From Mortierella sp. BCC40632 (lineage: Eukaryota; Mortierellomycota; Mortierellomycetes; Mortierellales; Mortierellaceae): DNA of 64,000 nucleotides. Positions within the stretch are counted from its first letter, which is position 1. Each line of letters begins with the position of its first letter. The translations under genes were made by a program, and so were the position numbers. A model generated the notes under the pieces. It saw only the letters and a program-made list of their open reading frames with translations. It made no database searches and had not been told where the DNA came from. Shown here piece by piece: positions 1-11,949 of the stretch. The stretch covers positions 2,252,681-2,316,680 of the forward strand of contig WAEK01000009.1 of assembly GCA_011634665.1 (NCBI GenBank). The letters run 5' to 3'.

Positions 1-1837
1 CGGACGCCTATTTCTTGGGAGCATCTCGAGTCAGTCCTGACCATGAACAAGCATTTGCGTCGACTTGCCATCAAAAACACGGTGCTTGTGGAGGCAACCG
101 AAGAGATCTCGATTGACCCACTCGAGTTTGATCTGGATGTTTACCCAGACGAAGAGTCAACAACGAATAGCATTCCCGGATGGGGATTTGTCAGGACAAT
201 ACTGAAAAAGGCCCATCTTTGGGCAATAAGAGAGGTCCTCCAAAGGCATCCGATCCTGTCTTTATCAGGCGAGACAACTCGACTCAGGTTCCCGACTCTC
301 GCCAATCTGGAGACGCCGTCACACGGATCGATGACATCTATTGCCTCAGAACTGGAGGAGGTTTCGGCTTGGCCATTCGCTCATCTTGAGAGCATCCGGA
401 TTGACAATGTTCTCCTCTCTGAGCCACTTCTTGCAGATATGCTGAGCCGGTGTCCAGCATTGCGACATTTGGATCTGAACCTCGACTGCTCAGGGAACCC
501 TTCTAGCGAATCATGGTACCGCTGGATCGGATCCTGTCGACAGCTCGAGTCCATCAAAATCATGACTACAGGGATATACCGACTGACTTTGGACATATAT
601 CGCTTTTGGATGCTGGCCCCTCCAACGTTAAAGTCCTTTGAGATTGGAGGATGTCGGTATGGTCCGGTCCACTTCAATGCGGCCCCTGTATTCAACGTTT
701 CTCTCCCATCGCCATCGCCTGTTCTGAACGAGAATGTAAGTGTGGTGTTCATGTTATAGATTGGTCTTGGGAATCTGGTGTTCACTAGCGGCGAAGCGCT
801 GAGAAACCAACATGACTGACTGGCTGACTGACTGACTTTTTTTTTTTTTTTTTTTCAACTTGATTCAGATTCCAGGAAGCTCGTTGACGACACTCTGTCT
901 TCTTGTTGCCATTCCAATATCAACTGAGGCGATCTGTTGCTTAATGGCTAGTTGTCGATCCTTAGTAGATCTTGTCCTCTGGATCCAGTGTTTTGTGCCA
1001 GAATCTAGCATGAACACTACACCAATGACATCGCCACTGACAGTAAATTCCATCGTAGACCCAGTATTGACTACACCAGAGACAGCAGTAGCGACTCGTT
1101 TCTTCCCAGAATGGGGGTGTGGCCGTACGCTGAAACGGCTTGTGATAAAATCTCTCTTTGGTCATGGTGGCTCTCATATGGATCCTCGACTTCCAGAGTT
1201 TATGAGTCGACTCGGAGACTTGACGGTGCTTGAACGACTCAAATTCCCACTGATGCTGTTGAGTACCCTAATCGAATGTGGAGACGATCGGTATTCAAAA
1301 TTTGCAGCCTTACTGGATGAGCACGAGTTGGGCAGAAAAGTTGATCTAGACAATTCCTCAGTGTCTCCAAAGTTGTGGGACCCTTCTCCAGCCAAGGAGT
1401 CTTCCTCAGAGTCAACTTCGATGCCGTCCTTAAAGTCCAAACGTCGTCAGAGTTCAATTCAAATTGCCAAGGTCAACAAATTCTTTACTGCTTGGAAAAA
1501 TTCCTTGGAGACCAAGGTCATTGCAGACTGGACAGAAATGGATGAGAAGCCGACTCTTGAGGAGAGGATGATCAACTATTTACCTCATATGCCCTCGATC
1601 CAACGCGTGACTCTGTCTGGAACAGGACCTAGTTTATCGTCACTGGTTCCCAAGCTGCAGATGCGGTTTCTTCATATCTTGATGGCGGCCATGCCAAGGA
1701 TTCGAACGATCTTGACTATGGTAGAGCTGTATGGAGATGATCATCGAAAAACGTTTGGGGATCTCCAGGAACGATTTTTAAACGAGTACGGTAGGATGGG
1801 AGTTCAGCTTTTGATGGGCGAGGGAGAGTCAATATAA
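1..1837 (+). CDS. F-box/LRR-type protein, 5' end outside the window, one intron
   Basis: The reading frame is open from base 1 (visible residues include SWEHLESVLTMNKHLRRLAI) to a TAA at 1835-1837, so the true start probably lies upstream. Exon 1 ends at 735, directly before GTAAGT. A 133-bp intron (736-868) with a poly-T tract ends in TTCAG, and exon 2 resumes in the same phase at 869, giving 567 visible residues. Repeated leucine-rich segments (around LESIRIDNVLL, CPALRHLDLNL and LTVLERLKFPL) look like the irregular LRRs of the large F-box/LRR families of Mortierella-like fungi, which usually act as substrate receptors of SCF ubiquitin ligases. The F-box itself would be N-terminal and is not in view. 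The LRR character is seen; the SCF role is inference from family architecture. Confidence 0.72.
736..868 (+). other. Intron of the LRR gene
   Basis: The donor GTAAGT follows a complete codon and the acceptor TTCAG precedes one, so splicing is phase 0. A run of about 17 T lies just upstream of the acceptor. Removing 133 bp joins the two frames without a stop. Confidence 0.75.
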
Positions 1838-2241
1838 CCCTACAAATCAATAGTCCAGCAGATCCTGCTCCATACTGAATATGACGATCCGAGCTTTTTT
1901 TTTTTAACAAAATAGAGATACGTACCTGCATAGAAAGACCCGACCATCAGGTAGACTATGAAAAGACATAAATGACCTGCTGCTGTTTGTCAATCGAGGA
2001 CCTTTGACTGGTGAAGAGGCGAGATTTTTTGCATTTCGTTTATTTAGATCCTTGACTTTTCACTTTGTTGTTCTTGCAAACCATTGCTGCCATTTTCTCT
2101 GGGTGTGTTACTGGGTGTTCAGTGTAGGAATGAGGGGAACGTTGAACAAATCTTGAATAATGTCTGTCCTAGACATGTCTCACCATAAAGACTTTGCTTT
2201 TATTGCAGCTCTTAACCTTTTGAGCAATGTTTTCCCTCCTA
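1838..2241. other. Intergenic, convergent 3' ends
   Basis: This lies between the stop of the LRR gene and the 3' end of the opposing minus-strand gene. I see only AT-rich sequence and a short T tract near 1897; no gene is supportable. Confidence 0.5.
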
Positions 2242-2862
2242 CTAAAGAAAAAAGTATTTACGAACCAACAACTCGCTAGAGGAGACAGAGATGCTGAGGT
2301 TCGATTTGGAGTTTGTGCTGAGTCCCGGTATTTTCCTTGTGGTTCTTTCTGCTCTGATATCGAGTGTAAGCATCAAAGCTGAAATACAACCCGGAATGAC
2401 TGGTGTATACAACGAAAACGGAAACGACCGGGTTGGTGTCGGGAAGAGATACAACAGCCTAAACTCCCACCCACTGACGTTGCCATTGTCTGCCGTGTAG
2501 AATTCCCAGCCTTTTCCAGCCGTTTTTTCCAAACCGTTGAAGACACAATTTATAGCCATTTCGAAGGCTCTGACAAGTTGCGGATTCATAGTAATATGCA
2601 AGCTATCCGTGAGATATTTCTTTAGATCTGATACGACCATCTCAACGTTTGCGTCTTGACAGTTGATCGTGTTTTCAGTTAGTCCACCATATTGTATCTC
2701 GGAGTCCGACCACTTCTTGACCTTATTTTCCAATTTGGGCCAATTGAATCGGGTATGGTCCGAAACATTCTCCTCGTAGAGTTGTTGCACTTGACCAAGG
2801 GTTTTGATAAGACTCCCTGGCACCAAATTAACTAATAGGTATTCTTTTCGTTCCTGGGCCAT
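2242..2862 (-). CDS. Small protein with possible Cyt/volvatoxin-like (Bac_thur_toxin) fold
   Basis: A single 206-residue frame starts at an ATG at 2862 (MAQERKEYLLVNLVPGS). It has no signal peptide and no obvious hydrophobic helix. The order of features recalls Cyt delta-endotoxins and fungal volvatoxin-type pore formers: a VPGS-type N-terminal strand, an amphipathic middle helix ending in a FNGLEK-like segment, a Trp-containing turn, and a beta-rich aromatic C-terminal part. Those proteins are about 200-250 residues, similar to this one. The match is by pattern only, no catalytic residue exists to test, and the last roughly 30 residues are Ser-rich and look unlike the family. It could equally be an unrelated orphan. 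Its 3' end converges with the LRR gene. Confidence 0.4.
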   Translation of the reverse strand: MAQERKEYLLVNLVPGSLIKTLGQVQQLYEENVSDHTRFNWPKLENKVKKWSDSEIQYGGLTENTINCQDANVEMVVSDLKKYLTDSLHITMNPQLVRAFEMAINCVFNGLEKTAGKGWEFYTADNGNVSGWEFRLLYLFPTPTRSFPFSLYTPVIPGCISALMLTLDIRAERTTRKIPGLSTNSKSNLSISVSSSELLVRKYFFL

Positions 2863-3049
2863 TCTTTGTTAAATACGATTAAAATTGAATGAGATCTGAT
2901 TAGTTTATAGTCTTCATTGGGTGCTAGCAACGTCGACGAGGGCGGCTATTGTCAATTAAGGCTCGTGTCATGACCAACAGGTATAATAATATGTGTTTGT
3001 GTACCTACGGGTAGAGCTGTGGCAGAAGGGAGTGACGGCGCGGATGAGA

Positions 3050-3405
3050 AGATTGAGGACGTAGTAGGGGATATAGTAGAGAGGCTTAAAGGTGTGGTAG
3101 AGAGGCTTAAAGATGTGGTAGAGAAGCTTGAGGATGTCGTATAGAAGCTTGAGGATGTCGTATAGAAGCTTGAGGATGCCGTATAAAAGCTTGAGGATGT
3201 CGTACAGAAGCTTGAGGATGTCGTGGAAAGGCTCGAGGATGTGATAGAGAGAATTGAGGGTGTCGTAGAGAAGCCTGCGGATGTGGTAGAGAAGCCCGCG
3301 GGTGTGGTAGAGAAGCTTGAGGATGTCGTAGAGAAGATTGAAGATGTAGTAGAGAAGCTTACGGATGTAGTAAAAAAGCTGGTGGATGTAGTAGAAAAGA
3401 GTGAA
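3050..3405. repeat. 21-bp minisatellite encoding VVEKLED-type heptads
   Basis: About 17 imperfect tandem units of 21 bp (consensus GTCGTAGAGAAGCTTGAGGAT) run through this stretch. On the plus strand each unit encodes a V-V-E-K-L-E-D heptad, as expected for a coiled coil, but three successive units (about 3141-3186) carry in-frame stops (TAG, TAG, TAA) where the consensus has GAG or CAG. The open remainder is 3223-3441. On the minus strand two frames run through without stops: one is a Ser/Thr-rich STTSSSF repeat (2952-3449), the other a LLYDILK repeat (2968-3414). The plus-strand protein is probably the ancestral coding sense, now broken; expression of any frame is not shown. Confidence 0.75.
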
Positions 3406-6400
3406 GGTATACATTGGAGAAATTCAGTACTGAATTTATAGCAGAACATTCAGAAAATAATCCAAGGATCCAAATACAAGGTGTATCTACCATGAACATG
3501 TTGAAAACTTAACCACAAATGTACTGACTGAGTTTATCCTATTTGGATGCCTCGACATACAGGTCCGGAAAACAGTGGGTTTGATCTCAGTATCTGGCAG
3601 CAACATGGTTAGTCGACTGCTTACGTGCTCTACCAAGGGAAGAGTGTTGGCCCACTCTCATCCCAATCTCTTGTTTGAACAACAATCAATAATGACTTTG
3701 GGAGATTTTCTATCCAAGCAAATAGAAGTCAAGTTCTGGCCGATATCATGGATCTGTAGTCATGCATCTTGAACAAGAGAAGTCCCAATGTGGGACAAAC
3801 ATGATGGATCAAGTGGCCTTTTGCATTAAAAAAAAAAGATCCGTGCCAAGGCGCGGGATTCGGTGTAAAATTCGCACTACACAAAAGCAGGAGATTCTAG
3901 CTCGCCAACACTGGATCGAGCCACCCCAAGTTGAAAAAAAATAAAAAGATTGTGAAAGATGAGTCCATTTCTCCAATGGGACTGACTGCTTTGCATGCAC
4001 ACCATTCTATCAAAAAAAAATCTTTCCCAGCATTTACCTAGCCCCCGAAAAATTCTTGACAAACAAGCGGCAAGAGAGGATGGTTTTCGGGGTCCCGACT
4101 CACCATCCACCCTCATAATACTAAAAATCGACATTGGTCCGACGCCTTGCCTGGACCGAGTTGCTTCCTTAATGGAAATGGGAGCAAATGAGGAAGGTAA
4201 TCCTTGATCTTTGCCTGTCGAGTGGGTGCTAGAGATATCTTCAACATTGTTAACTGGTGGGATGAAAGAAACTAAGAGAAGACAAAGGCTTTAGCATAGC
4301 ATCATTAGTAAGCATAAACATTCCCAATCCCGATCGATCGCTCCTAAGATGTTAGTAATATCACTCTCTTGATGAGGTCGACTTGCGGTTTTTTGTAAAG
4401 AGAGCTTCGATGCAGAGAAATGGATAGCAAAGGAGGAGCCTCTGCATTGCACACGAGTAAAGGAAACAAGAAAAGGGCTGTGTAAGGGCCTGGATAAGGT
4501 AAGAAAGTTTGTTCAGCGTATGAAAAAGTGAGGCGCGTGCAATGGCGTGAGTAAGAAAGCTTGGACAGCCAATAAAAAAAGTGAGATAGAGAGAGGAGTG
4601 AGCAATGGAGTGGGTCGCCATGAATGATACTGTCACTCCTCTGCGCCCTCTCAAAGTTTCATGGACCCTACTTCCTCACACTTTGGGGCTATTTCTTTTC
4701 CTTGCTCAGTCCCTACTCCTGCAAGCATGCCTTTTTTTTTTTTTTTTTTTTTTAATGGCATTGACACCCCAAGTCAGTCGCACTAGTTAGAGTCTCGATA
4801 TCTATCGTGCCGTGCCATAGGACGCCTATCTGCAATAAAGCTCACCGCAGCCCCTGCTAGTGTCTGGTAGCTTTGATCCGCTTTTGGCCTAAGATGACTT
4901 GCTTGGCTGAGCATTTCTCAACGAATGGAATTCTCGTTCGATAACTACCCATCCAGTTGCTCCACTTCGCCCGTTGATTGCAACCATACTGAAATTCTTT
5001 GTTAGTCACGGGTTCTCTTGCAGTCGACTCTCCAAGTAGTTGGCCATTTTTATGGCAGCCTTGCGTCTTGGTCATCCCCTTTGGCCTTAGTGGATCTGCT
5101 TTCTGATTGTGACCAATATGAACTCGTAAGTATGTGACCCCATTGTGAAATGGACGTTAACTGAGCATTAGTAAGCCTAGTTATTTCGAGTATAGCTTTC
5201 TTCTTGTGGGCTGAGGTGATGGAAGGATTGGCTTCAGCAGCTCGGTTTGGTGGCATATGCGAAAGTATAACGCGAGTCTAATTTGTAGGGAGGCTTTTTC
5301 TTCTCCACCTGCTTCCTCCAAACTTTTTTCTCCTCCATCAACGTCCTATCTTATTCTCACCTTCAGTACCGCCCTGCTCTTTATCACACTCTCGTTTTTT
5401 TCCTGGAGGAGCATCTTGTATGTTCCGCCGAGTTCAGAGTTCTTGCCTATCGAGATACAGCTGAGCTTGTACTATCTACATTCAGCTATATCACAACTGG
5501 ATCTTGGGGCGTTTGGTAGAGATGAGGAGATACCACAGAGCGAGGGGGGCCGCATGGCTCCAACTCGTGAGCGATATGACAGGTTTATTTTATCAAGACG
5601 CTATAGTTTACCTTTTTGCATATTTAGTGGCGCTGACACTAAACCGACTCTTTGCTTCCTCTTTTATCCGCATTGCTCTTTGTTCATCATCCTTCTCGGT
5701 TCATCCCTTTGGGGGATTGCTGTAATAGTGCATTAGGTGCCTCAGAGGAGAAAAATAACATATCAACGCGATTGAGATTGTGTTCATTGGGTTCTTGTAA
5801 ACAAGGAACGCTTGCTTGATTTCTTCAAGTCTGGAATGACTGGCTCTTTCACTGGAAAAGCATTTTACATAAAGGACTTGTCTGACGACAACCGACTGGA
5901 GGTAGGAAGTGCTCTATGGATGCTATGACTAGCTATGCCTTCTTGGCGCGCGTGTTTTCTATAATGTGAGCAGTACTGTGTGTGGATGATCTCAGTTTTT
6001 TGACTACAGAACCTTCCCAGGAAGGACGCCTTTCGAAGTGTAGTTTCTATTCATGCAGTTAGCCGGCTGATCCCACGTTTGAGCCATCAACTGGCTAATC
6101 TTAGACCGCCGCTGTGCGTTTCTTTTTCGTTCCCGTCCTTCTACTTGGAGTCTCTACTCATACTCTTGGAAGGTTCCATCAAAAAGGTCAGGACACACAA
6201 GCAACTGCCTAGATGAAGCACATGTGGCTCGGCCACCCTGACAAACAATTTCCTATACTGCTGTAAAAGCTGTTGAGATGCTAATATTGTAGAGGAAGCC
6301 TGAGTCAGTGTCTATTCTTACTAATTTAGAACGCCCAGAGCAGGTATGAGCAGCAACAAATACCCACACTCAGCGGAGGCTATCACTCCTATCGCCGACG

Positions 6401-7195
6401 CTTTTGTTTTGAATTTTTTCATTTTCTCTTTTCCGATCTGACCAGATTACCACTGACACAAGCCTATCATCCTGATCATCTGTTTGCACATCCTTTTCGC
6501 AACTCCAGGTCTTGCTCATGTCTCTTGCACGTCACCAAGGTCACCCATTCAAAGTACCTGCCTTTGCTTCAGCTATGACGAACCCTCTTTATTTCATCCA
6601 CTGACACCAGCCCACCTTCACTTGCTTGTGCCATTCTTGTAGGTATTTTTTCTTGTGCAGTGTTGATACTTGATTTTCCTTCTTCCATTGGATGGTACCT
6701 AATTTAGTGTTTGTTGTATTTTGCTTCTCGCCTCTTTTTTTTTTTTTTTTTTTTTTCCTCCTAATCTCTCACTCATCTCACTCACTTGCTCGCTGAATAC
6801 TAGAGAATACGCCAGGGGCATAGCAAGCTGACTTTGCTGTACGGAGATGCAGCTTGCGCCAATTAGATGGAGAGTCATGGTCACCAAAAGTTGCAAATCC
6901 ACCGATAACTTGGTTTGCCTGTGCGTTTATTGTCTCAAAGGACATGCAAAAGGGACAAATTGGCTCTACTTGTACCACGACACACTCTTATTGTTCCCCT
7001 TGTGCAATCGGTTGCCTTACATTTCTTGGACACCATTGGTTCCTGACTCGATCCAATTGACTCTATACCATTCAGCCACTGGTTACTCCGATCCATAAGG
7101 TACAGACGGAAGCTGACCAGGTTTTATGGGGAGGGAGTCTCCAGTCCTTCATCCAATTTCCGTTCTCCTGAATTCACTGATTGAATATGAATGTC

Positions 7196-7197
<2 letters not shown>

Positions 7198-7242
<45 letters not shown>

Positions 7243-7257
7243 AAGAGAGAAAGAGAT
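7198..7257. repeat. (GA)n microsatellite
   Basis: About 60 bp of nearly uninterrupted AG dinucleotides, with a few AAAG interruptions near its end. Confidence 0.9.
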
Positions 7258-7697
7258 AGAAGTGGTGAGGGGCATAGACCAATTGGTCCGTTCAGAAGGA
7301 AAAAGTGTACGTACAACGCTTAACGGTAGGGAAAGTAAGACGGGGATCAAAGGGAATCAGAGAGCCATGCTCAACAATCCAGGAGCTGTCGAGTTATGGC
7401 GCTTTACGGTAGAATGTGATCACAATGAGCAAAAGCGAGACCTTCTCACATATCTCACTTCCAAGCAAAGAAAACTAGGGGAGAGACTAGTTTTTTTTTG
7501 ACTAGAAAGATGTGAGCAACAGAGCGATTGGGTGTAAAGATAGGGCCAGGAAGGAAAGGAGCAGACACCGGAAAAAGCGATGGGTTTACAGGAAGACTTG
7601 AGCGACCTGGGAGAGGGGGGGGGAGAACAGCCAAGACCAAGAAGTGGTGAGAGCTGCTCATTGGGTAATTTACTCCTAGTGGCATTCGCTACTTTTC

Positions 7698-7746
7698 CCT
7701 TCCTTTCCTTTCCTTTCCTTTCCTTTTTTTTTTTTTTTTTTTTTTT
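7698..7746. repeat. (CTTTC)n microsatellite followed by poly-T
   Basis: Four to five CTTTC pentamers run directly into about 24 T. Confidence 0.85.
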
Positions 7747-8364
7747 GAGCAGAGTCGGTTGGGCGCCTAATTGGATGCAACGGTTCGACTATACTTGGGC
7801 GCAGCTCAGCAAGTAAAGTCCCTGAGCCAAGGTCTAGAAACGTCTAGCTAGACGCCCAGTTCTCACTCGTCTCCCATTCCAGCAAAAAGACTTCCCAAAA
7901 AAAAAAAAAAGCAACATCGAGTAGGAAATCTCTCTATAGAAGAGAGGAGATTGTGACACGGACTAAGAAGAACACAACCCAGTTTCTTGTTTGATTTTCT
8001 CGGGTACAGCATAGTGACAATCGGTGAATATGTCCAATCTACAAGCTCTTTTTTTGCGATGGAGGTTTGTCCTTCATCTAGCCGAGGTGAAGATTATTAT
8101 GCACCATTTTGTGCGCCCAATCTATTCACCTTCACCCGCCTAATTGATCAGCATAACCTTACAGTACAACTCTCCTTCTTCTCTACATGTTAAATGGTGG
8201 AATAGGTGCATCATGCAAACAGATGTCTAGGTCCCTCGGATATATTGTTATTTACTGACAAGCACAGCTACAATCGAGAAAACAACAAACTAGGTGGGAA
8301 TACTCATTAATGGAGTAGAGGGTGAGGAGAGGAAAGGGGGTTAGAGGAATAAGTGAGGTGGTAT

Positions 8365-9028
8365 CTAAGGCTTTGGTGGTCCCTTCTTAGCAAAGTGGAT
8401 TCTTCGGCATCCTCCGCGGCAGATGTGAAGACCCTTTCTGAATCCGGGCAAGGTCTTCTTCTTGAAGACAGACCACTCGCTGGCCTTGAAGCCGGCCTTC
8501 TTCCAGTTGTAGTTCTTGGCGTAGTAGACATCCTCGTTCTTGCCCAGAGTCTTCGAATTGCACAAGACGTAGGACTCGAACATGTCCCTGGTGACCAAGG
8601 AGGCATTGCCATTCAAGCCCTCGAGTTGCTTAACGCATGGCTATGAGGAAACAGACAAAAAAAAATCGTCAGCTCAAAGTGAAATGAGGGGGGGGGGGAA
8701 GGGTGTTGTAGAGGATTGGAGCGAATACATAATCAAACATGAGCCGTACCTTGATATGTTTCTGCATGTTATCATACAAGAGCTTGATTCTGCCCTGGTC
8801 GCTCACTTTCATGTATGTCTTTGCGCGGATGTCGGGGGCATGGCCGAAAGGTGGCTTGAACTTGACGCACTGCGTCTGGCAGTCAACCACTTGAGCCATT
8901 TCCATTGCCGACCATGGGGTAGGGGTAGGGGCAGGGGCAGGGGTGGTCTTAGTAGGGGCCTTCTGGGCAGCAGCACAGGCGACGGCTGCTCCCAATAGAA
9001 GGAAGAGAGATTTGGTGATGGCGACCAT
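8365..9028 (-). CDS. Secreted cysteine-rich protein, two exons
   Basis: The ATG at 9028 starts MVAITKSLFLLLGAAVACAA, a clear signal peptide with likely cleavage near residues 20-22. Exon 1 (9028-8750) ends at AAG before GTACGG. The 109-bp intron (8749-8641) ends in CATAG, and exon 2 (8640-8365) continues in phase 0 to a TAG. The joined product has 184 residues. The mature part begins with a Pro/Thr/Ala linker (residues 23-39) and has six cysteines at 50, 54, 95, 120, 167 and 171, arranged as two C-x3-C pairs around two single cysteines, consistent with three disulfides. An NAS glycosylation sequon is at 105. The C-terminus is very basic. I do not recognise the family; size, secretion and cysteine spacing suit an extracellular effector or antimicrobial-type protein, which is inference. 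Confidence 0.78.
8641..8749 (-). other. Intron of the cysteine-rich gene
   Basis: GTACGG donor and CATAG acceptor on the minus strand, phase 0; it contains a G-run/A-run stretch. Without splicing the first frame gains an unrelated basic tail. Confidence 0.75.
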
Positions 9029-9096
9029 GTTGATTAGGAGTGTAACGGAAAAAAAGGAGAGGAGAGGTTTGAGCTGAGGAGAGAGGGGAGTTGGAC

Positions 9097-9106
9097 TTCC
9101 TTTATA
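9097..9106 (-). promoter_or_regulatory. TATA-like box of the cysteine-rich gene
   Basis: ATATAAAGG on the minus strand lies about 70 bp upstream of the start codon, a plausible core-promoter distance. Confidence 0.45.
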
Positions 9107-11949
9107 TGTTTTGTCGAAATTGAGAGGAAGAGGAGCACACAAGAAGAACAAAAATAGCGCTCAGTTTTTTTAGTCCCATTAGATGGGTCATTTATTACAC
9201 CTCGCCCTCTCGAGGCTAGAGAGAAGAGAGCTTCCTTTTATGATTAATGAGGACTTGTGGGGTGTGCATTTGAGCTGTGGTCGCCAGGACATAATTGGCC
9301 GAGTGAGCCAATTGTCTGTGTCCGTGATAGTCCAGAGTCGTAAAGAGAGCCCGGCCGTAGTCCATGATCAAACCCAGAGCCGAACGAGAGAAAGAGAGAG
9401 CCCGGTTATTTACCCAGGAGATTGCCTCAGTACGTATCTAACTCCAAAGCCTAGAGGGCGCCCGGCTCCTCTTTTGTCACATTCCTAGACTTTGAGGAAG
9501 TACAACATCTAGATGGGTGATGGGCACAGTTGTCGGAGAAAGCGTTGTGGCCAAAGCAGGTCGGGGAATTGTCTGCGTCAAGCCAGTTGAGTTGTGATAC
9601 AGTGTAGTAGCAACGGTAAAAGGTGCAGCTGTGCTGAACGCCCTAAAAGAAAAGAGAAGAAAGAGAGGAGAAGAGGAAAAAAAAAAAAGGTACAGCTCCA
9701 AGGTTGTTACATTGAGATGAAGATGAGATTGGCACTCGCAACAAGATGATTGGTCCATCTTCCATCTTTCTATTGAAAACCAGGGGATGGTAGCCAGCGT
9801 TCCTCATTGGTTGTGGTATGCGCATTTGCTTTCCAATTTTCTCAGACTCTTGCTTTGGTTTGCATTCTGAGAACACGATACAAGAGAGAGAGAGAGCGCG
9901 CTGGGGCAGGACGTTGTAGGAGGAAGAGTCCTTGGCAAAAAGGTGTGTGAATAGAGTAGAACAAGTCTATTGGGATGAGGAGACACGTGGGGAGAGACAA
10001 TGTATTCCAGAATGGCTGGCTACCCTGAGAATGGATGGCTGTAGAAAGATGTCCTGTTTGATGATGGCAACGAGAGAGTCGTTTGTCCTGAACAAGGTTG
10101 TGAGTGAGAGGGGAAAGCCAACTGTAGGCCATTGGAGGTAGAGCGTCAGTATGGCAAAACAAAAAAAAAAAATAAGCAACGGGGCTACTAAATCAGATGG
10201 ACTTGGCATTCTGAGAGACCAAAAGTCCTCACTGATGATGAGAAAAAGCCCAGATCTAGCTTGATTCTCTGGCATGTGCGTTTGGCTCGACAGCGTCTAC
10301 ATCTAAGTTGGCAAGGACAGCTTCGATGGCGTCGATGGCGTTTGATGGCGTCAATGGCGTCGATGGCTCGCATTTACTTGGACGACAAGTGTGCTCAATA
10401 GTCGATCCAAGCCCCTTCCCTCTCCTTGGCTCGCTACCAAGCCCCTTCCCTGTCTACCAAAAGCAATCGTTGGACAAGAAGGGTTCAGACCCTGCATCTG
10501 GACGCACAGTCTTTTGGCACCTCGTTTCTTTCTTCCCACCCTCGTTTCCCTATCACTCGCTCCGTACCTTGAGGAGAAGAAGAGCCGATCAATCTGGAGA
10601 TCCCACTCGATCCTCCTGAGAGCCCTGAGGAAAAGTTATGCCTGGCTGAGGAGAGTCATGTGGGCCTGTCTTTCAAAAGAGAAAACAGGCGCCAGCATGA
10701 TGCTTGCGCTTTCATACTTCCTAATCCTCTAACGCATGCAAGTGCATACTTTCCCTATACTTTATCCCGTGTTTTCTCGACGAGACAAAGAGTATCAACA
10801 ATAACAATAGCCGGCGAAAAGAAAGAGGTGAAAGGTGAACCCAATGACAGGGCTAACTCAAGCAAGGGACACCGAGGAAGACACAAGGTGCTGGCAAAGA
10901 TATTCCGCGCTTTCTATTGCTCTATCGCATTGGAATCCAGGGTTTGGAGCTAGTCTTTTCTGCCGGGGGGAAGGGGAGGAAGCAGCTTCTTTACTAAATC
11001 CTACTATGGGACCATTTGAATCCCACGTAGGTGTCCTGCCTAGAGTATTCTTCAATGGTCAACCAGCCTTCATCCCTTTCTCTCACCACAAACAATGATA
11101 GTGCTCTGGTATGTCTCTACTGGACCATGGTGCAAGGTCCAACCCTCCATTCCCACCAACTACCAAAAAAAAAAAAAAAAAAAAAAAAAAAAGGAGTGAA
11201 GGACCCTTGAGCTTGAGACAGTGAAAAGAGTGGCAGTGGCAGAAGGGGGATCTCTCTCTCCCTTCTTCCTTTCGACTGCTCTTTATTCATCGCGTTCGCG
11301 CAAGGAAAAGGCGCAAGAGGACAAAGAGAAGGGCGGGCAGTCGCATGCCAAAAAAGAGCAAATGCCTGACCGGTGCGCCACCCATGCAGAACCTCTCATT
11401 TGGCTAGTCCTTTCTTTTGGCTTTGCATCTGCTCCTTTCATCTTCTTTCTTTGCATCCCCATCGCCATTCTTCTCTTTCAAACTGGAGAGTCCCCTGTTC
11501 TCAGTTACATCTAACAATACTTTTGTGCCACACTTTGATCTAGCACCCCATCATTGTCTGGAATCAATAAAAAAAAAAAAAAAAAAAAAAGCTCTCTGCC
11601 TATTACTTTCGCACTCTCGCGGTTGCTACCTATGGAGAGTCAGCAAAGGGACCATCCCAGGCAGGATAAAGGGCAGCAATGATCACTTGGTGCCGGAAGA
11701 AGACTCTGGGCAGGACCAAAGAGTTTGAGCTACTCTGATAGGCCCTTTAATACCTGGCTCTTGGAGACAGTAAGAACTATTATCTCCAGTGTAAGGAGTA
11801 GCTCATGGTATGGTATTCGCTATTGAATCTCTTTGAGGTGGAGTCTACAAGGAGTAGTACAGGAAACCACTAAAGACTGAAGAGGTCGCAGGTCTGGAAG
11901 GGCGCTGGATCAGGAAAACCTGGGCTATTCAAATCTTTTACACCAGTCC
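9107..11949. other. Gene-poor stretch of about 2.8 kb
   Basis: No credible coding region was found. It holds poly-A tracts (about 11163-11193 and 11568-11591), a short GATGGCGTC-type repeat (10322-10372) and a duplicated CCAAGCCCCTTCCCT motif (10408-10452). Confidence 0.45.

Larger units (their letters stand above)
3450..8364. other. About 4.9 kb without a supportable gene
   Basis: Only short overlapping frames occur here. The longest, 159 residues at 5257-5736 plus, has hydrophobic stretches but no recognisable domain or coherent gene model. The stretch contains homopolymers (poly-T at about 4732-4754 and 6728-6757, poly-A at about 7896-7910) and simple repeats listed separately. Confidence 0.5.

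Noticed and set aside
2970..3441. Coiled-coil gene with an intron 2981-3014
   Set aside because: An ATG exon would join in phase, but the intron would be only 34 bp and three stops remain in the repeat.
5257..5736. 159-residue membrane-like protein
   Set aside because: Hydrophobicity follows from T-rich DNA; no domain, no overlapping support, no clear flanking signals.
7770..7815. tRNA gene
   Set aside because: A GGTTCGACTAT B-box-like motif is present, but no acceptor stem or anticodon arm can be drawn.
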